This document shows positions 1-12,235 of a stretch of 64,000 nucleotides of DNA, one piece after another (position 1 is the first letter of the stretch; each line of letters begins with the position of its first letter). The notes below the pieces were generated by a model, which made no database searches, was not told the DNA's origin, and was given only the letters and a program-made list of their open reading frames with translations. This DNA comes from Scleroderma bovista (taxonomy: Eukaryota > Basidiomycota > Agaricomycetes > Boletales > Sclerodermataceae). The position numbers were made by a program, and so were the translations under genes. The stretch covers positions 124,001 through 188,000 of the forward strand of contig JAYMGJ010000152.1 in NCBI GenBank assembly GCA_037178675.1, written 5' to 3'.

Positions 1-53
1 ACTGAACACGCGTAAAAGAAAACTATGGATGTAAACGCGCTACAAGAGAGAAA

Positions 54-1460
54 AGTTCCCTCTCTTTCTAAGGCCAAACCACATTACAGGTGTGTGCGGC
101 TGTTTACCACCGTGGGAATTGATCTCACATCGGTGTGACTGTCACGCGTCACACTCGGACTGAAACCTGATTTCGAAATGGAACATGTCAAAAATGCAAC
201 TAAAGCCTCCAGCCCTTCCCCATCAGTGCTAGCGTGTGCTTCCTTCCACAGTATTAAACATCCAAAGTCACCAGCGTACTCGTTCCAGAGTAACTTCCTT
301 GCCTCGGGGAGGGCACGTCTCCATTCGGATTACGTAGATACTCTCGCCAGAAGTTCCGCCATCTGGTATGCGACGGCACAAAATGCCCTGATAATATTAG
401 CCACGATGAGGTTGATCGTCTCAGATCCGAATAGAGATGCAAACCTCCTGCATGCTCTTCCAACCTGGCATTGGCGGACACGCCCAAGAGAGCTCTTGAA
501 TGCTCCTCGACTACAATGACATCCGTCTTTCCAATAACATGCAAAGTCGGTGTCTCATACGAGTCACGAAATATCTCATTGCTTATAGGGTCTGGCATCT
601 TGAATCCCGAGACAGAAACGCAGAACTGGCTGGAAAGTGATGGCTCAATATCTGATCAAGTCAGATAAAGCCACTTACAATCGTGGATGAGGGGGGTGCC
701 CGTCAATGAGGAACGGTTGATATGTATCAGGTTTCTCGAGCTGGCATCGCGTAAGACTTTTTTCGACCTTGTGGAAAAACAGAAGACCACCTACCAGTGC
801 GGCGAGAAGGGCTGCCATGGTCGCTCCTTGACTGAAATTGTCTGAGATGAGGGCAGAACCTTAACACCATACTACTCGCCTGAAGCCGAAAACGCCCTGA
901 CTCAGTTGCTTCAGCACATATTGGTAGTTGTAATAATACCGCCCACATCATAGTGTTCTCGCTGCAGCACGTCCCTCAACATCATCAGTGATTCTTCCAG
1001 TCCACTTGCAACCGTATGATCTTGATTTGATTTCCACCACGCTCTCGGAGCTAGTGTTGGGTTGGACGACGCCACGGCTACCTCTGAAGCACCCAAGGCA
1101 CTCAATGACGCGTTAGCCGAATCCCCGTCTAGATCGATAGGTTGCAGGACAATTGGTCCATCTAAGAACACTAGACACGGATAAGTACCGCCGAGACTGA
1201 GTCCCGAGAGTTACTTGGAGTACGACTACTGTACCCAATTCAATATCCTTTCCCAAGGCTTTTTGTAATGCTCCAAGCTGGAGTATGGTGCTGATGAGCA
1301 CTGACAGAGGTGTAATGACAAGCTTCTACTTACCCGCTTGCAGAATATGCTTGCATTCTGTGAGTATCTGGAAAGCATCTGTCAGTTCGATATCAACCCA
1401 TAGTGAGCCAAGTCGTAGAACTTGCCCGTGCAGCATAAGTATCTTACGAGGTCGTGACAT
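54..1460. repeat. Direct segmental duplication, left copy (FSH1 unit)
   Basis: This stretch is nearly identical to 6363-7957 in the same orientation. Homology starts at the shared run beginning ttccctctctttc and continues to the hydrolase start codon. The left copy lacks about 190 bp present at roughly 6481-6672, 3' of the gene, and carries an extra insert of about 390 bp beyond its start codon. Differences are mostly scattered single bases. The duplication therefore looks fairly recent, with both hydrolase reading frames kept. Confidence 0.9.
254..1460 (-). CDS. FSH1-family serine hydrolase, copy 1 (multi-exon)
   Basis: An alpha/beta hydrolase of the FSH1/OVCA2 (DUF341) family, probably a small cytosolic esterase; the substrate is unknown. 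Visible in order along the spliced product: an N-terminal MSRPRKILMLHG strand and oxyanion region, LGALQKALGKDIEL, FLDGPIVLQPIDLDG, the nucleophile elbow GVFGFSQGA with the catalytic serine, a QFCVSVSGFK strand, TLHVIGKTDVIV near the catalytic Asp, and EEHAGGHFVPS with the catalytic His. Introns are about 50-60 nt. Two appear to be GC-AG introns; one follows a 17-nt exon and splits the serine codon. The start at 1460 matches the family N-terminus, and the stop is at 254-256. No frame break was found. A SINE-like insert ends 7 bp beyond the ATG, so this copy has lost the 5' flank kept by copy 2. Exon joins are inferred. Confidence 0.85.
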
Positions 1461-1467
1461 CGTTGTG

Positions 1468-1475
1468 CTTTTCTT

Positions 1476-1518
<43 letters not shown>

Positions 1519-1858
1519 GGCACTTTGACCGAGATGGCAACCGACAAGTCTGGTCCCAAACCCTTTGAAGGAACGACTATCTTCCTTCAAGTTGCCTACG
1601 GGAGACTAGGTCCCAAATGGTCTGGCCCATAGCGCACGGAGTCACCGTTTGGAGGTATGTAAGTTCCGTAAAGAGCTAACTCTGCAGGGGTAAATCCATT
1701 TACGGAGACTTTACGTGTGGAGCCTTCGAGCCTATGACGCACGGCTAAAGCTGGTGGTTTTCAGCGGGTGTCGAACCCGCGACCGCACAACTTATCGGCT
1801 GGTGCTGATTAAGGAATCCAAGATTAGAGGCTATTAGTACCACTGAGCCATCCGCTCC
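1468..1858 (-). mobile_element. tRNA-derived SINE-like insertion
   Basis: This segment is missing at the homologous place beside FSH1 copy 2. Read on the minus strand it has a tRNA-like head with a Pol III A box (TGGCTCAGTGG, 1840-1850) and B box (GGTTCGACACC, 1767-1777). A unique body follows, then a simple-repeat tail of CT and CA dinucleotides ending AAAGAAAAG (1468-1519). The flanks CGTTGTG (1461-1467) and CGTAGTG (1859-1865) look like a 7 bp target-site duplication with one mismatch. Head, tail, flanking repeats and an empty site together fit a SINE. The head does not fold into a tRNA with a matching acceptor stem, so it is not called as a tRNA gene. Confidence 0.7.
1476..1519. repeat. 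GT/GA microsatellite
   Basis: A run of about eleven GT dinucleotides (1476-1497) is followed directly by about eleven GA dinucleotides. It forms the 3' tail of the SINE-like insert and lies within 60 bp of the FSH1 copy 1 start codon. Confidence 0.95.
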
Positions 1859-1865
1859 CGTAGTG

Positions 1866-3539
1866 GTCGATCTTACCTATTTACCCGAGGGCCCACCAAG
1901 GACATACTGCAATAAGACACCTTTTGCGCTCGCTTAGACGTCCGTAGGCCAATGAGAGAGCCCGTCAAGTAAGTACTACCTATATTCGGCAGTCGACAGC
2001 AGTTGGCAGTTTTGTAAAATCCCCACCTAATTTTGCTTGTCCACACCGCTCAAACTCTTCTAATACTGAATCAAAGGTACTTCCAAGTTGAATGAGCTCG
2101 ATCCAAGCTGAAATGGCTGAGATCCCTAAATGTCATGGTGAAATGTCACCTGAGTCTTACTCGCCGTCGTTTAAAGTTTCCGCAGGCAGAGCTTAGTATC
2201 ATTTTCTGCCGACTTAGAATGAAATGAACTGATATTACGGCCAGATGTTGCTGTGAGTCACGGTGGGGGGAATAAAGTTCGCCGACTCGGGTGGGTTTCA
2301 AACCTGCTATGGTCACGTGCATTGTCGGATTTGGCCGCCACTACAGTCCTAGCCTACTATCACTTGACCGGTCTTGCAAAATGAAAACACCATGTCTCAT
2401 AGCTACACAACCACATAAGTAAGTATTGTACAAATTACATAGGCAGTTAGGGGACCATGTATGAAGGAACTTGAGATAGAAATTAAAGCAATATGTGAGG
2501 TGTAGAGGCTGCCAGAACGATGCCGGTTTATCGCACAAAATGACGCAGAGTTGCAAGTGTTCCGGCATCCGCCAAATGGAGAGCTGTCACCCAGTGTCAC
2601 ACCTAACTTTACAACTCCGACGCTTTGATAACCAAATGCCGTGCAACGACCGCTGAAGGGTAGCAACTTATGTAAGACACTTTTACGCACTGTGGTGCTG
2701 AGTCACTCCGCCAGTATTGTCACACTCTTGCATCACTTCATTGCAATGTCAATCGCAATTGAAATGACCTCTTGACTGCGTCCAAAAATTTTGTAGGAAG
2801 TAGGGAAGTATATGAAGAATCTCATTTCAGCTTTGTATGTTTATCTGGTGTGATTTGATTTCAGCCCTGACGAGTTGTTCTGAAAATAGCCCCTTTAGAG
2901 CAGTAAATGGTGTCCTGCTCGTGTACAGACATATTTTATTGAAAAAAAAGGATATAACCCTCTTGATATATAGTATAACATGCTCTATGTATGACTACTT
3001 GGCTTGGATTGAAGTGTTGCGTGTTGTAGTTAGTGTTTTGCATCTCCGTGTCATTTTGCAACACTGGTCAAGTGATAGTACTAGGATTCAAATATTTACC
3101 CCTCACACGAACAGTGATGGATGGGAAGGAGCCTGGGGGTGCATCAGCAAAACAGCCCTCCCCTGTACAGGGCTTGGACAGAGCTGTACAGAGTCCCAGA
3201 TTCCACAGAAAGGTTCCCACTAATACAGGGATTCACAGACAGGTAGCTATTAATACAGAGATCCACAGAACTGTACAACTTATGGACAAGCTAGACAAGT
3301 ACTAATCACCCAAATAGTAAAAGATCACGAAAATCATCATTTAGTACAGAAAATATACAAAGTATAATAAACTGTTTCCCTGCCACTCGCTACCTGTCCA
3401 CGCAATGGCGATAACTGCCACCATATGAGTCATCGTGGGAGTCATTGTTGTCATGTGGGTTGTTGTCATGCTGGTGTGAGGGGGTGTTGACACATTAAAG
3501 ATAGTAGAATAAGAGTGAAAAAAAAAGCTTACTGGCAGT

Positions 3540-3540
<1 letters not shown>
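1866..3540. other. Gene-poor spacer with decayed repeats
   Basis: No gene could be supported here. Short open frames lack codon structure or any familiar motif. A second tRNA-like patch lies near 2285-2345: on the minus strand, GCAGGTTTGAAACCCACC resembles a T-arm/B box, so another old SINE head is possible but weak. From 3120 to 3300 the sequence repeats short units built on 'acagag' and 'ttccacag'. Confidence 0.5.
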
Positions 3541-4667
<1,127 letters not shown>

Positions 4668-4849
4668 TTACTTACCTTCGTTTTGTTGTTGCAGAGTCGA
4701 CTCGGGACTTGAGAAATTTTGAAGTTGTTGTGATTACAGCACTTCAAAATCTTTCTCAGTCCCAGGTATGTATATGAACAGGCCGCCTCGACGACGACGG
4801 CCATGACAGGTGAGTGCCCCCCGTTGTGCAGACACTGACACTCTCACCC

Positions 4850-5660
4850 CCAGCGTCGTCGACGGCAACGACGCACGACGCACCACCACCCCAACCTCAA
4901 CGCCGACGACGTCCACCAGCACCACCCAGCGATGACGACGACGCGCCCACCACCCACAGCCTCCAGCGACAACAACGACCAGCCCACCACACCCAGCCGT
5001 CAGCGACGACGACGACGTGCCCAGCACCCCAGCGGCGACGACGACGCCGTGCCCACCACCTCCAGCTGCCAGCCGCGACGACGACGACGCGGACGAACCC
5101 AGCCCCAGCCTTTACCACCCTCAGCCGTCAGCGACGACGACGACGACCAGCCCCAACCCCGCGCAATGGACGACCCCAGCCTTGTCCAACGACACCATCA
5201 CCACCACCAGCCGTCAGCGACGACGACGTGGCCACCGCCAATAGCTACCAGCACCCCCAGCTCCGCACGACGGCGAAGATAATTAGCCCCCCTTCGGTCC
5301 GGCTTATCGACGCCAACCCACCAAGTGAGTTTATTTCTTTTTCTTTGATTTTTTTTCTTTACAACTGCAGCGCCGCGACGACGACGACGACGACCAGCGA
5401 CGTACCTCCAGCGTATCAACGCCAACTCGCCCAGCACGTAAGTTCTTTTTCTCTTTGCACCCCCAGCTCCAGTATCGCGATGACGACGATCGGCCCCCTT
5501 TCCCCCAGCCCCAGCGGATCAACGCCAACACGCCCAGCCCCCAGTGTCATCCAACGACAGCAAATGGGCCATCACCACCAGCCCTCTGGGTTGCCCGACA
5601 ACAACAATGACCCCAGCCCCAGCCCCCCGATAATGATGACCAGCCCAACGATTGTGGCTG
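4850..5660. repeat. CAG/CGA/GAC low-complexity tract
   Basis: Dense imperfect repeats of CGACGA, CCCAGC and CACCAC-type units. Because the repeat unit is a multiple of three, all frames on both strands stay open for long stretches. They translate to Pro/Thr/Asp-rich or Arg/Trp-rich low-complexity peptides. A long plus-strand frame (4814-5746) is explained by this and is not called as a gene. Clear pyrimidine-rich splice-like motifs occur near 5320-5370 and 5440-5470, so a transcribed ancestor cannot be ruled out. Confidence 0.6.
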
Positions 5661-5883
5661 GAGTTGCCCTGCGGCATGTACTTAGCTTTTTAGTGTACCT
5701 TACATTGTTTAGTTTACTCTATATTTTTTTGAATCTCTTACTTTGAAACTGAGTGACTTAGTAGTAGTGGCCAAGTAATTAAATCAGACTTAAAAGTTAT
5801 TTTTTTTGGTAGACTTGGATAGACTATAGAATGTTGGCCAGGCTGTACAGATTGCATGCTGAAAATGTGTATTGTTGTACAGT

Positions 5884-5920
5884 GTGTACAAGTCTGTCCA
5901 GACTGTACAGACTTGTACAC
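5884..5920. repeat. Perfect 13-bp inverted repeat (hairpin)
   Basis: GTGTACAAGTCTG at 5884-5896 is matched by its exact reverse complement CAGACTTGTACAC at 5908-5920, with an 11-nt loop. The surrounding bases are rich in TGTACA steps. It lies in a gene-poor stretch; its function is unknown. Confidence 0.9.
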
Positions 5921-6362
5921 AAGCATGGAAACTGTAGTGTCTGTGGCTGAAATGAAATGAAATAAAGATACGGCCGACTACGCTATACAAAGCTCAGGCC
6001 AAATAAGACCTCGCCGGCACTAACAGTAACAAAGAGCAGAAAGGCTGTTTTGCTGATGTGGTCACGAGACATTCAATGCTCTTATCAACATTCTGATAGG
6101 CTAAAGGCAGGTCACGCTTGCCGGTGCAACACAGAGGGACTGTTGAAGAGCTGAAGACACGAATTAAATTAATTACAAAAATCCTATATTGTATGTAGAT
6201 TCCTCAGATGCTGACATTATAATACATTGTGCAAAATCTCTTGCTTTGTTGCTTGTGCAGATCTGGGCCAGTGATCAATATTTGCTGTGTCACAATATCA
6301 TGACTGTTATGTGGAACCCCCAAACATGCCCAACACCCAACAGTATGTCACTGACCCAGGAA
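5921..6362. other. Spacer without a supported gene
   Basis: Nothing recognisable was found between the inverted repeat and the right copy of the FSH1 duplication. Confidence 0.5.
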
Positions 6363-7957
6363 AGGTTCCCTCTCTTTCCAAGGCCAAACCACATTAGAGT
6401 GTGTGTGGCTGTTTACCACCGTGGGAATTGATCTCACATCGGTGTGACCATCACGCGTCACACTCGGACTGAAACCTGATTCCCTTGCTCGAAGAGCAAA
6501 GGGTTCTGGGAGAATGCTATATCGTGGGAACGACTGACGACAGAACTTTTTGCCTTCTTTGGATCCGTGTGATTCGGTTGCCTTACCTTGCTACCTATGA
6601 GCCTTCCGAGTACGCAATCCAATGTGCATGCGGAGAGCAAGGGTGCTGCCGACGCAGGCGGCATTTCGAGTTTCGAAATGGACCATGTCAAAAATGCAAC
6701 TAAAGCCTCCAGCCCTTCCCCATCAGTGCTAGCGTGTGCTTCCTTCCACAGTATTAAACATCCAAGGTCACCGGCGTACTCGTTCCAGAGTCACTTCCAT
6801 GCCCCGGGGAGGGCACGTCTCCATTCGGATTACGTAGATACTCTCGCCAGAAGTTCCGCCATCTGGTCTGCGACGGCACAAAATGCCCTGATAATATTAG
6901 TCGCGATGAGGTTGATCGTCTCAGATCCGAATGGAGATGCAAACCTCCTGCATGCTCTTCCAACCTGGCACTGGCGGACACGTTCAAGAGAACTCTTGAA
7001 CGCTCCTCAACTACAATGACATCCGTCTTTCCAATAACATGCAAAGTCGGTGTCTCATACGAGTCACGAAATATCACATTGCTTATAGGGTCTGACACCT
7101 TGAATCCCGAGACAGACACGCAGAACTGGCTGGAACCTGATAGCTCGATATCTGATCAAGTCAGATAAAGCCACTTACAATCGTGGATGAGGGGGGTGCC
7201 CGTCAATGAGGAACGGTTGATATGTATCAGGTTTCTCGAGCTGGCATCGCGTAAAACTTTTTTCGACCTTGTGGAAAAATAGAAGACCACCTACCAGTGC
7301 GGCGAGAAGGGCTGCCATGGCCGCTCCTTGACTGAACTTGTCGAAGATGAGGGCAGAACCTTAACAGCACACCATACTACTCGCCTGAAACCGAAAACGC
7401 CCTAAGTCAGTTGCTTTAGCACATATCAGTAGTCGTAATAAGAGTGCTCACATCATAGCGTTCCCGCTGCAGCACGTCCCTCAACACCATCAGTGATTCT
7501 TCCAGTCCACTTGCAACCGTACGATCTGGATTTGCTTTCCACCACGCTCTCGGAGCTAGTGTTGGGTTGGACGACGCTACGACTACCTCTGAAGCACCCA
7601 AGGCACTCAATGATGCGTTAGACGAATCCCCGTCTAGATCGATAGGTTGCAGGACAATCGGTCCATCTAAGAACACTAGACACGCGCCGAGGCTGAGTCC
7701 AGAGAGTTACTCGGAGTACAACTACTGTACCCAATTCAATATCCTTTCCCAAGGCTTTTCGCAATGCTCCAAGCTGGAGTATGGTCCTGATGAGCATTGA
7801 CAGAAGTGTAATGACAAGTTTCTACTTACCCGCTTGCAGAATATGCTTGCATTCTGTGAGTATCTGGAAAGGCATCTGTCAGTTCGATATCAGCCCATAG
7901 TGAGCCAAGTCGTAGAACTTGCCCGTGCAGCATAAGTATCTTCCGAGGTCGTGACAT
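6363..7957. repeat. Direct segmental duplication, right copy (FSH1 unit)
   Basis: Partner of 54-1460, same orientation. It contains about 190 bp (roughly 6481-6672) absent from the left copy and lacks the SINE-like insert beyond the start codon. Confidence 0.9.
6754..7957 (-). CDS. FSH1-family serine hydrolase, copy 2 (multi-exon)
   Basis: Same family and exon plan as the copy at 254-1460. First exon 7957-7923, second exon 7863-7830; later exons carry KALGKDIEL, FLDGPIVLQPIDLDG, the elbow GVFGFSQGA, the segment DTYQPFLIDGHPPHPR, VSVSGFKVSDP, TLHVIGKTDVIV and a C-terminal HFVPSQTRWRNFWREYLRNP. The 59-nt first intron starts GCAAGT and ends CCAG; that join gives the family-typical HGYSQN. The serine codon is split AG/T across a second GC-AG intron that follows a 17-nt exon. 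All exons join in one frame to TAA at 6754-6756, so the gene looks functional. The proximal 5' flank is free of the SINE-like insert, so this may be the ancestral promoter arrangement. Confidence 0.87.
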
Positions 7958-8277
7958 CGTAGTGGTGGATCTTACCAGTGATCAATGCTGTGTCACGACA
8001 TCATGACTGTTATGTGGAACCCCCAAACCATCTTTCCCCAACACTATGTCCCATTTCACTGACCCGGGTTAGTCCCCGCACTCAAACAACCTCGACCATC
8101 ATGGCCAACTGGGTCCACTCGTGACTCGATCTGACACTGAGATCACGGACCGTGCTCGTGCAAGTTGTGGTGCGTAACACAATTAATCCCATCAGCTGGA
8201 AGCCTCTCAGCGTCTTCTCATGAATCTAGATGCAATGGTTCGAAGGTATATACACGGGGGCCGCTGCCCTCATGCTA
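7958..8277. other. Intergenic: FSH1 promoter and carrier 3' region
   Basis: About 320 bp between the FSH1 copy 2 start and the stop of the next minus-strand gene. No ORF or motif stands out. Confidence 0.5.
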
Positions 8278-9500
8278 CTACTCCGTATAATGTTCCTGTG
8301 ACGGCGACACGTTGAGACGCTCAATAATCCTTCTCACTCTCTCATACACAGCGAAAACGATGGCTTGGCCTGGGGCCACGCGAAGCACACGGGGGGTAAT
8401 TCCCTTATAGAACGATCGGACGCCTTCTTGCTTCCACATGTCCTTTGCGATAGCAGCTATCTTCTGGAACGCTGATGTCCCTGGTTCATACGTGGCCTTC
8501 TGCAATCCTATTTTCATACTCTCGGTTTAAAGCACGCTAAATAGGCACTTTGCGCTTACGCGTTTTGATCGTGTCTATCGGTGCATTGGAGAAAGGCCCC
8601 ATGGCACCAGATATAAGCCCGATCACCATGTGTTGATACGATGGTAGCTCTTTCAGTTCTGGTTGGTATTCATGTGCTAATTTCTTGAGTTCTTGGTATG
8701 CCGTGAAGTTGGCACCTTAAAATGAAGATGCAATCAATCTCAACAAACACGCGGATCCCTCGCCCTTAAGAACCTCACCCTGATTGGTAGCCTGCCGTAA
8801 AGCAGTAAGTGAAACACCTCTATATAACGTTGTGATTCCCTCCTCTCGAATAATAGCGTAGACAGCATGGCCTGCATTGCGGTATCGTGGTGTCTCTAGC
8901 GGGTCTGCAAGCGAGTGCTGCTGTGCCTGTAGTCGGATCTTCACCACTTCCATAGGACATACGACGGCAACCGCTTCCGTCGTCCCCGCAGCGAGACCAG
9001 CTGTAAACAGTTGCATTTCCTCCTCGTCGGAGAGTTCTGGGCAACTTACCGATAAAAATGTTACCAATGTTCGTCTCGCCCGTTGCTTTGTCGGCCAACC
9101 ACGACTTGTACGTCTCAAAACTGGCAAATCGAATGGCCATTTTGGGGACAATACCCGATAACACAGCACCGAGTCCCTTGTATAATGCAAGTGGTGTCTC
9201 TCGCCGAATGATCATGGCACCTGTGGCTAAGAACCCTCTCGGCTTTGTCTATTTGCTCATCGTTAGACTTTTACTATAAGGTGATGATGAATACATACCC
9301 CAGTGGCCCGTCCAGACCTGGAGAGCTGCATCCGGACTTTGATTGTATCGAGCGGCTGGCAACATAACTGTAAGGGATGATCGTCAGCATCATCGACAAT
9401 GGCTGGACGATTGACCAACAGCCTCCATTGCCCCAGCTATCCCTCCGGCAGTGATATGTGTCGCAAAGCCGACTGGCTTCTTGCCTCCGTTTCTCGACAT
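8278..9500 (-). CDS. SFC1: Mitochondrial succinate/fumarate carrier (SFC1/ACR1-like)
   Basis: Mitochondrial carrier family protein that would exchange succinate for fumarate across the inner membrane, linking the glyoxylate cycle and gluconeogenesis. The product starts MSRNGGKKPVGFATHITAGG. Three carrier repeats are visible: an N-terminal repeat ending in a DTIKVRMQ-type motif, a middle repeat with LALYKGLGAVLSGIVPKMAI and CPMEVVKIRLQAQ, and a last repeat with APIDTIKTR, SFYKGITPRVLRVAPGQAI and VYERVRR. YKGL, PKMAIRF, LYRGVSLTALRQATNQG and the KTR join are characteristic of SFC1 rather than of citrate or ADP/ATP carriers. Short GT-AG introns interrupt the gene; one splits the KTR arginine codon at about 8518-8573. 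It ends QEHYTE with TAG at 8278. Confidence 0.88.
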
Positions 9501-10424
9501 GATGCTTCGTTAAATCGTAGCGTGCTCGCCAGAACGTCGAGTCTAGGATGAAATGCCAGAGAGTAAAAACCGAAGAGACCAAACCTGACTCCGTGAATAC
9601 CTCTGGAGCGGACTTAGCATGTGAATTTGGCTGCCAGAGGCCAACGTCCGGCCCAGTAGTCTCATCCGCGTTAGAACCGACAAACTTGCAGCTTCGAGAG
9701 CAGCTGATCCTGCATTTCCGACTCGCAGTTCCGCTCTTTGACCGCTAACTTGCACATTGAGCTGGCTATCCACCTTTTCACAGCTGACGGCCCGCTGCTG
9801 ACCACAACCTCCTGAAATTGGAAAGCCCCTGTCTAAAAGAATCAAATGCCTTTGAATTCCCACTACCGTGTTTGATGCTACAACTTTTGTCTCTTGTATG
9901 GATCAATACCGGGCCACTTTTGACGTTCCCAGACGACATATAGGACGACCACGGCATTTCGATGTGAGCGGATCGAGCCATGCAGGGCGACGAGGCCACA
10001 GAGGTACGCAAACAAACCTGTTCTGCCCATCCCATCGCTGACGAAGTGTGGAAGCCATGCTGGACAAGATGCAGATGAGCAGCTCCCATGTTACCGATGC
10101 CGTTGCCGTAGCCCAAGTGTACTATAGCCAGTTCATTGCCAAGGAGAGGTGCAGAGCCTTACCAATATATTGCATCCTTTCAATGGCAAATGATTTCACT
10201 CAAAGTCATACGGACGACAGCACGAAAGCAACATATCGAGTCCAAGGCAAATGCGATGTTGTTAACCAAGAATGTAAGTACGAAAGCAATCATGTATGCG
10301 CGGCGTATTACGTAGTGCAGTTAGATCCTCACATGTGACTCCTGCGGATATCCGCAAACCTCTAATTGTAACCCTAGCTCATCAACTAGTGACGGCTCTG
10401 AAGTGCAAAGCGAAGGTAGATCAA
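9501..10424. other. Intergenic region without a supported gene
   Basis: About 0.9 kb between the carrier start and the DUF4203 gene stop. Short frames on both strands (for example a plus frame from 10048) show no family motifs or convincing splice-linked coding. Confidence 0.45.
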
Positions 10425-11748
10425 CTATTTTTCACCGTTGGATTTGCGAGGTAAAGGCAACTTAGGTGGCTTTTCGGAAACCGGGGTTTCGGGCATGGCG
10501 CTTGAGACTCGTGAACTTGGTGGGCAAGACCCTTCATCCTGCTGTGGTGCTTCAGGAGTGTGTAGTGACTCCAGGTCACACTGTGTCGTAGTACACCAGA
10601 ACGGCTGCTTGAATGCCTTGTGCTGTGCAAACGCAAAAGCAGGACTGTGGTCGACTTTTTCAGTTTACGGTTCGTACTCGCAGCTGGGGGACATACGTTA
10701 CAGCAATAGAGACTGCAAGGATGACCACGGTTGTCATAGGTGGTGAATAGCCGTTAAGGACGTTGTCCTATGTACACAAAATACGTTATCAACACACAAA
10801 TATCTTAACAGGTTGAGCATACCACAACGTGATACCGGTTTCTGTCCATAAGATACCGGAGTCCGCGACTCATCCCGGACTGTTGGTTGATCACAAGATC
10901 AAACCCGAGACCACAGAGAAATGATCCCGTGGAAGCACATCCGTTGAGCTAAGTCGGGAGACAACGTCAGTGAACAAAAACGATACTCTCAATGTTCTGG
11001 ACTCACAACCCCGACCCTCTGTTTCCATATCACTAATATACTGCACGCAAAACCACACAAACCAACTATGAGCCAGTTGACAAAGAAAATGGATGGATTT
11101 GATATAAGTAACCCGCTCCGCAGGAGGATTATTCGAATGCCAAGTGCGAACCCGCCGATGGTGCTCAATATTAGAATTCCTACAATGCGAGAAAGTTCCA
11201 ACACTCCCAGCAGGAAGCCCAAACCAAAAAGGACAAGAATGACGGTGGTCAGGGCAAGGTCAGAAACGCCGACATCGTCCAAAGTGTTGACGAAGACTGC
11301 CCAAGCTGGGATATCCTTTGGCATCAAAATGAAGGTACTGGAAAGATGGCAGGCTTGACTCACAGGCTAGTGATGCGGCTAATCCAATGGTAGCACCAAT
11401 AGTGAAACGCCGACCTCGGATTCCGAGGAATAGAAGTGGTGCACCGACTGTGAATGAGAACGCTATCCATGCAATAGCACAAGAGGAGAAACCACTGCCG
11501 CCTCCATCCGATGCAAGACCTTGTGGAATTTCCTGCCCAGTAACGGAACTGTAGACAGTTATTGTGCCATTGTTGTCGAGAAAGGCGACGTTAGGGTCTT
11601 GAAGAGCCTGTAGGACTTCACCATTGGTTGCGACGATGGTATTCCCCTCGGCGGCGACACCAGGGATAGCGAGAGCGGCAAGAAATAAGTAAATCAAGTA
11701 GAATAAGAACTGGCCCGAAAGACGTTCAAGGTGTAAGTTAGCTACCAT
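10425..11748 (-). CDS. DUF4203 (TMEM198/TM7SF3-like) multi-pass membrane protein
   Basis: A basidiomycete membrane protein of the DUF4203 type; role unknown. The chosen start (11748) gives MVANLHLERL followed by a hydrophobic signal peptide ending near IPGVAAEG. A short luminal part (NGTITVYSSVTGQEIPQGLA) comes next, then at least six hydrophobic spans, including TTVILVLFGLGFLLGVLEL and IVGILILSTIGGFALGI. Later exons read CASTGSFLCGLGFDLVINQQ, SGMSRGLRYLMDRN, PPMTTVVILAVSIAVT and FAFAQHKAFKQPFW. The cytosolic tail ends LPLPRKSNGEK with TAG at 10425-10427. Four short introns join in frame. The spliced C-terminal half matches what I recall of agaricomycete DUF4203 proteins, especially GMSRGLRYL and AQHKAFKQPF. 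An earlier in-frame ATG exists at 11769. Confidence 0.75.
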
Positions 11749-12235
11749 GGGTCTCTTCCGCAACCGCACTGGTACTTAAGTTTAAGAAAATGAAGGACTG
11801 ACAACGAAGCTATATGTAACGAGCGTGAGTCAATGGTGCTGACCAGACCAATGCCAAGAGAAACGCTGGGAGTAAATCTCCCAAAAGCTAGACGTTAAGA
11901 ACAAGTCGAGAATCCACGCCAGTGCCAGTAAAGCCGGTTAGCATGTGTGTGGGCGCCGTGAGTACAGAGACTTGAAGCGAGAATTTACATACTTGTTTTC
12001 GTAATAAACTTGGACCACCAGTGAACTAAATCGAGTCCCCAGCAACGGACAACGGCACCTGGCGACATCGTGCGACACGGCGACGGGGGTGGTTTTGGTT
12101 TGTGACATGACCCTCGAATGTTGCTGGTGGTCGGGGGACAATTCACCCCTAGTACGCAGTGAAAGCAGATTGTTTTCCAAGATTGGCATGTGAATCATGA
12201 TCTGCTGGGCGCTTCAAGTGACTTCCATCATCAGA
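11749..12235. promoter_or_regulatory. Divergent promoter between DUF4203 gene and RIT1
   Basis: About 490 bp separate two head-to-head start codons, so both promoters must lie here. No clear core elements were identified by eye. Confidence 0.5.

Noticed and set aside
1741..1860. A functional tRNA gene on the minus strand
   Set aside because: A and B boxes are good, but the acceptor ends (GGGAGCG versus TGAAAAC) do not pair and the spacing is loose. The tRNA-like head of a SINE explains it better.
2285..2345. Second tRNA-like sequence
   Set aside because: Only the T-arm/B box resembles a tRNA; no cloverleaf could be built, so it is mentioned only as a possible old SINE head.
4814..5746. 310-residue Pro/Thr-rich open frame
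   Set aside because: The trinucleotide repeat tract keeps every frame open on both strands; no domain or codon signal supports a gene.
7864..7922. GT-AG reading of the first FSH1 intron as the only form
   Set aside because: It stays in frame but deletes two residues of the conserved HGYSQN motif. The GCAAGT donor fits the family better, though both may be used.
10048..10338. 96-residue frame upstream of the DUF4203 3' end
   Set aside because: No recognisable motif and no supporting splice partners.
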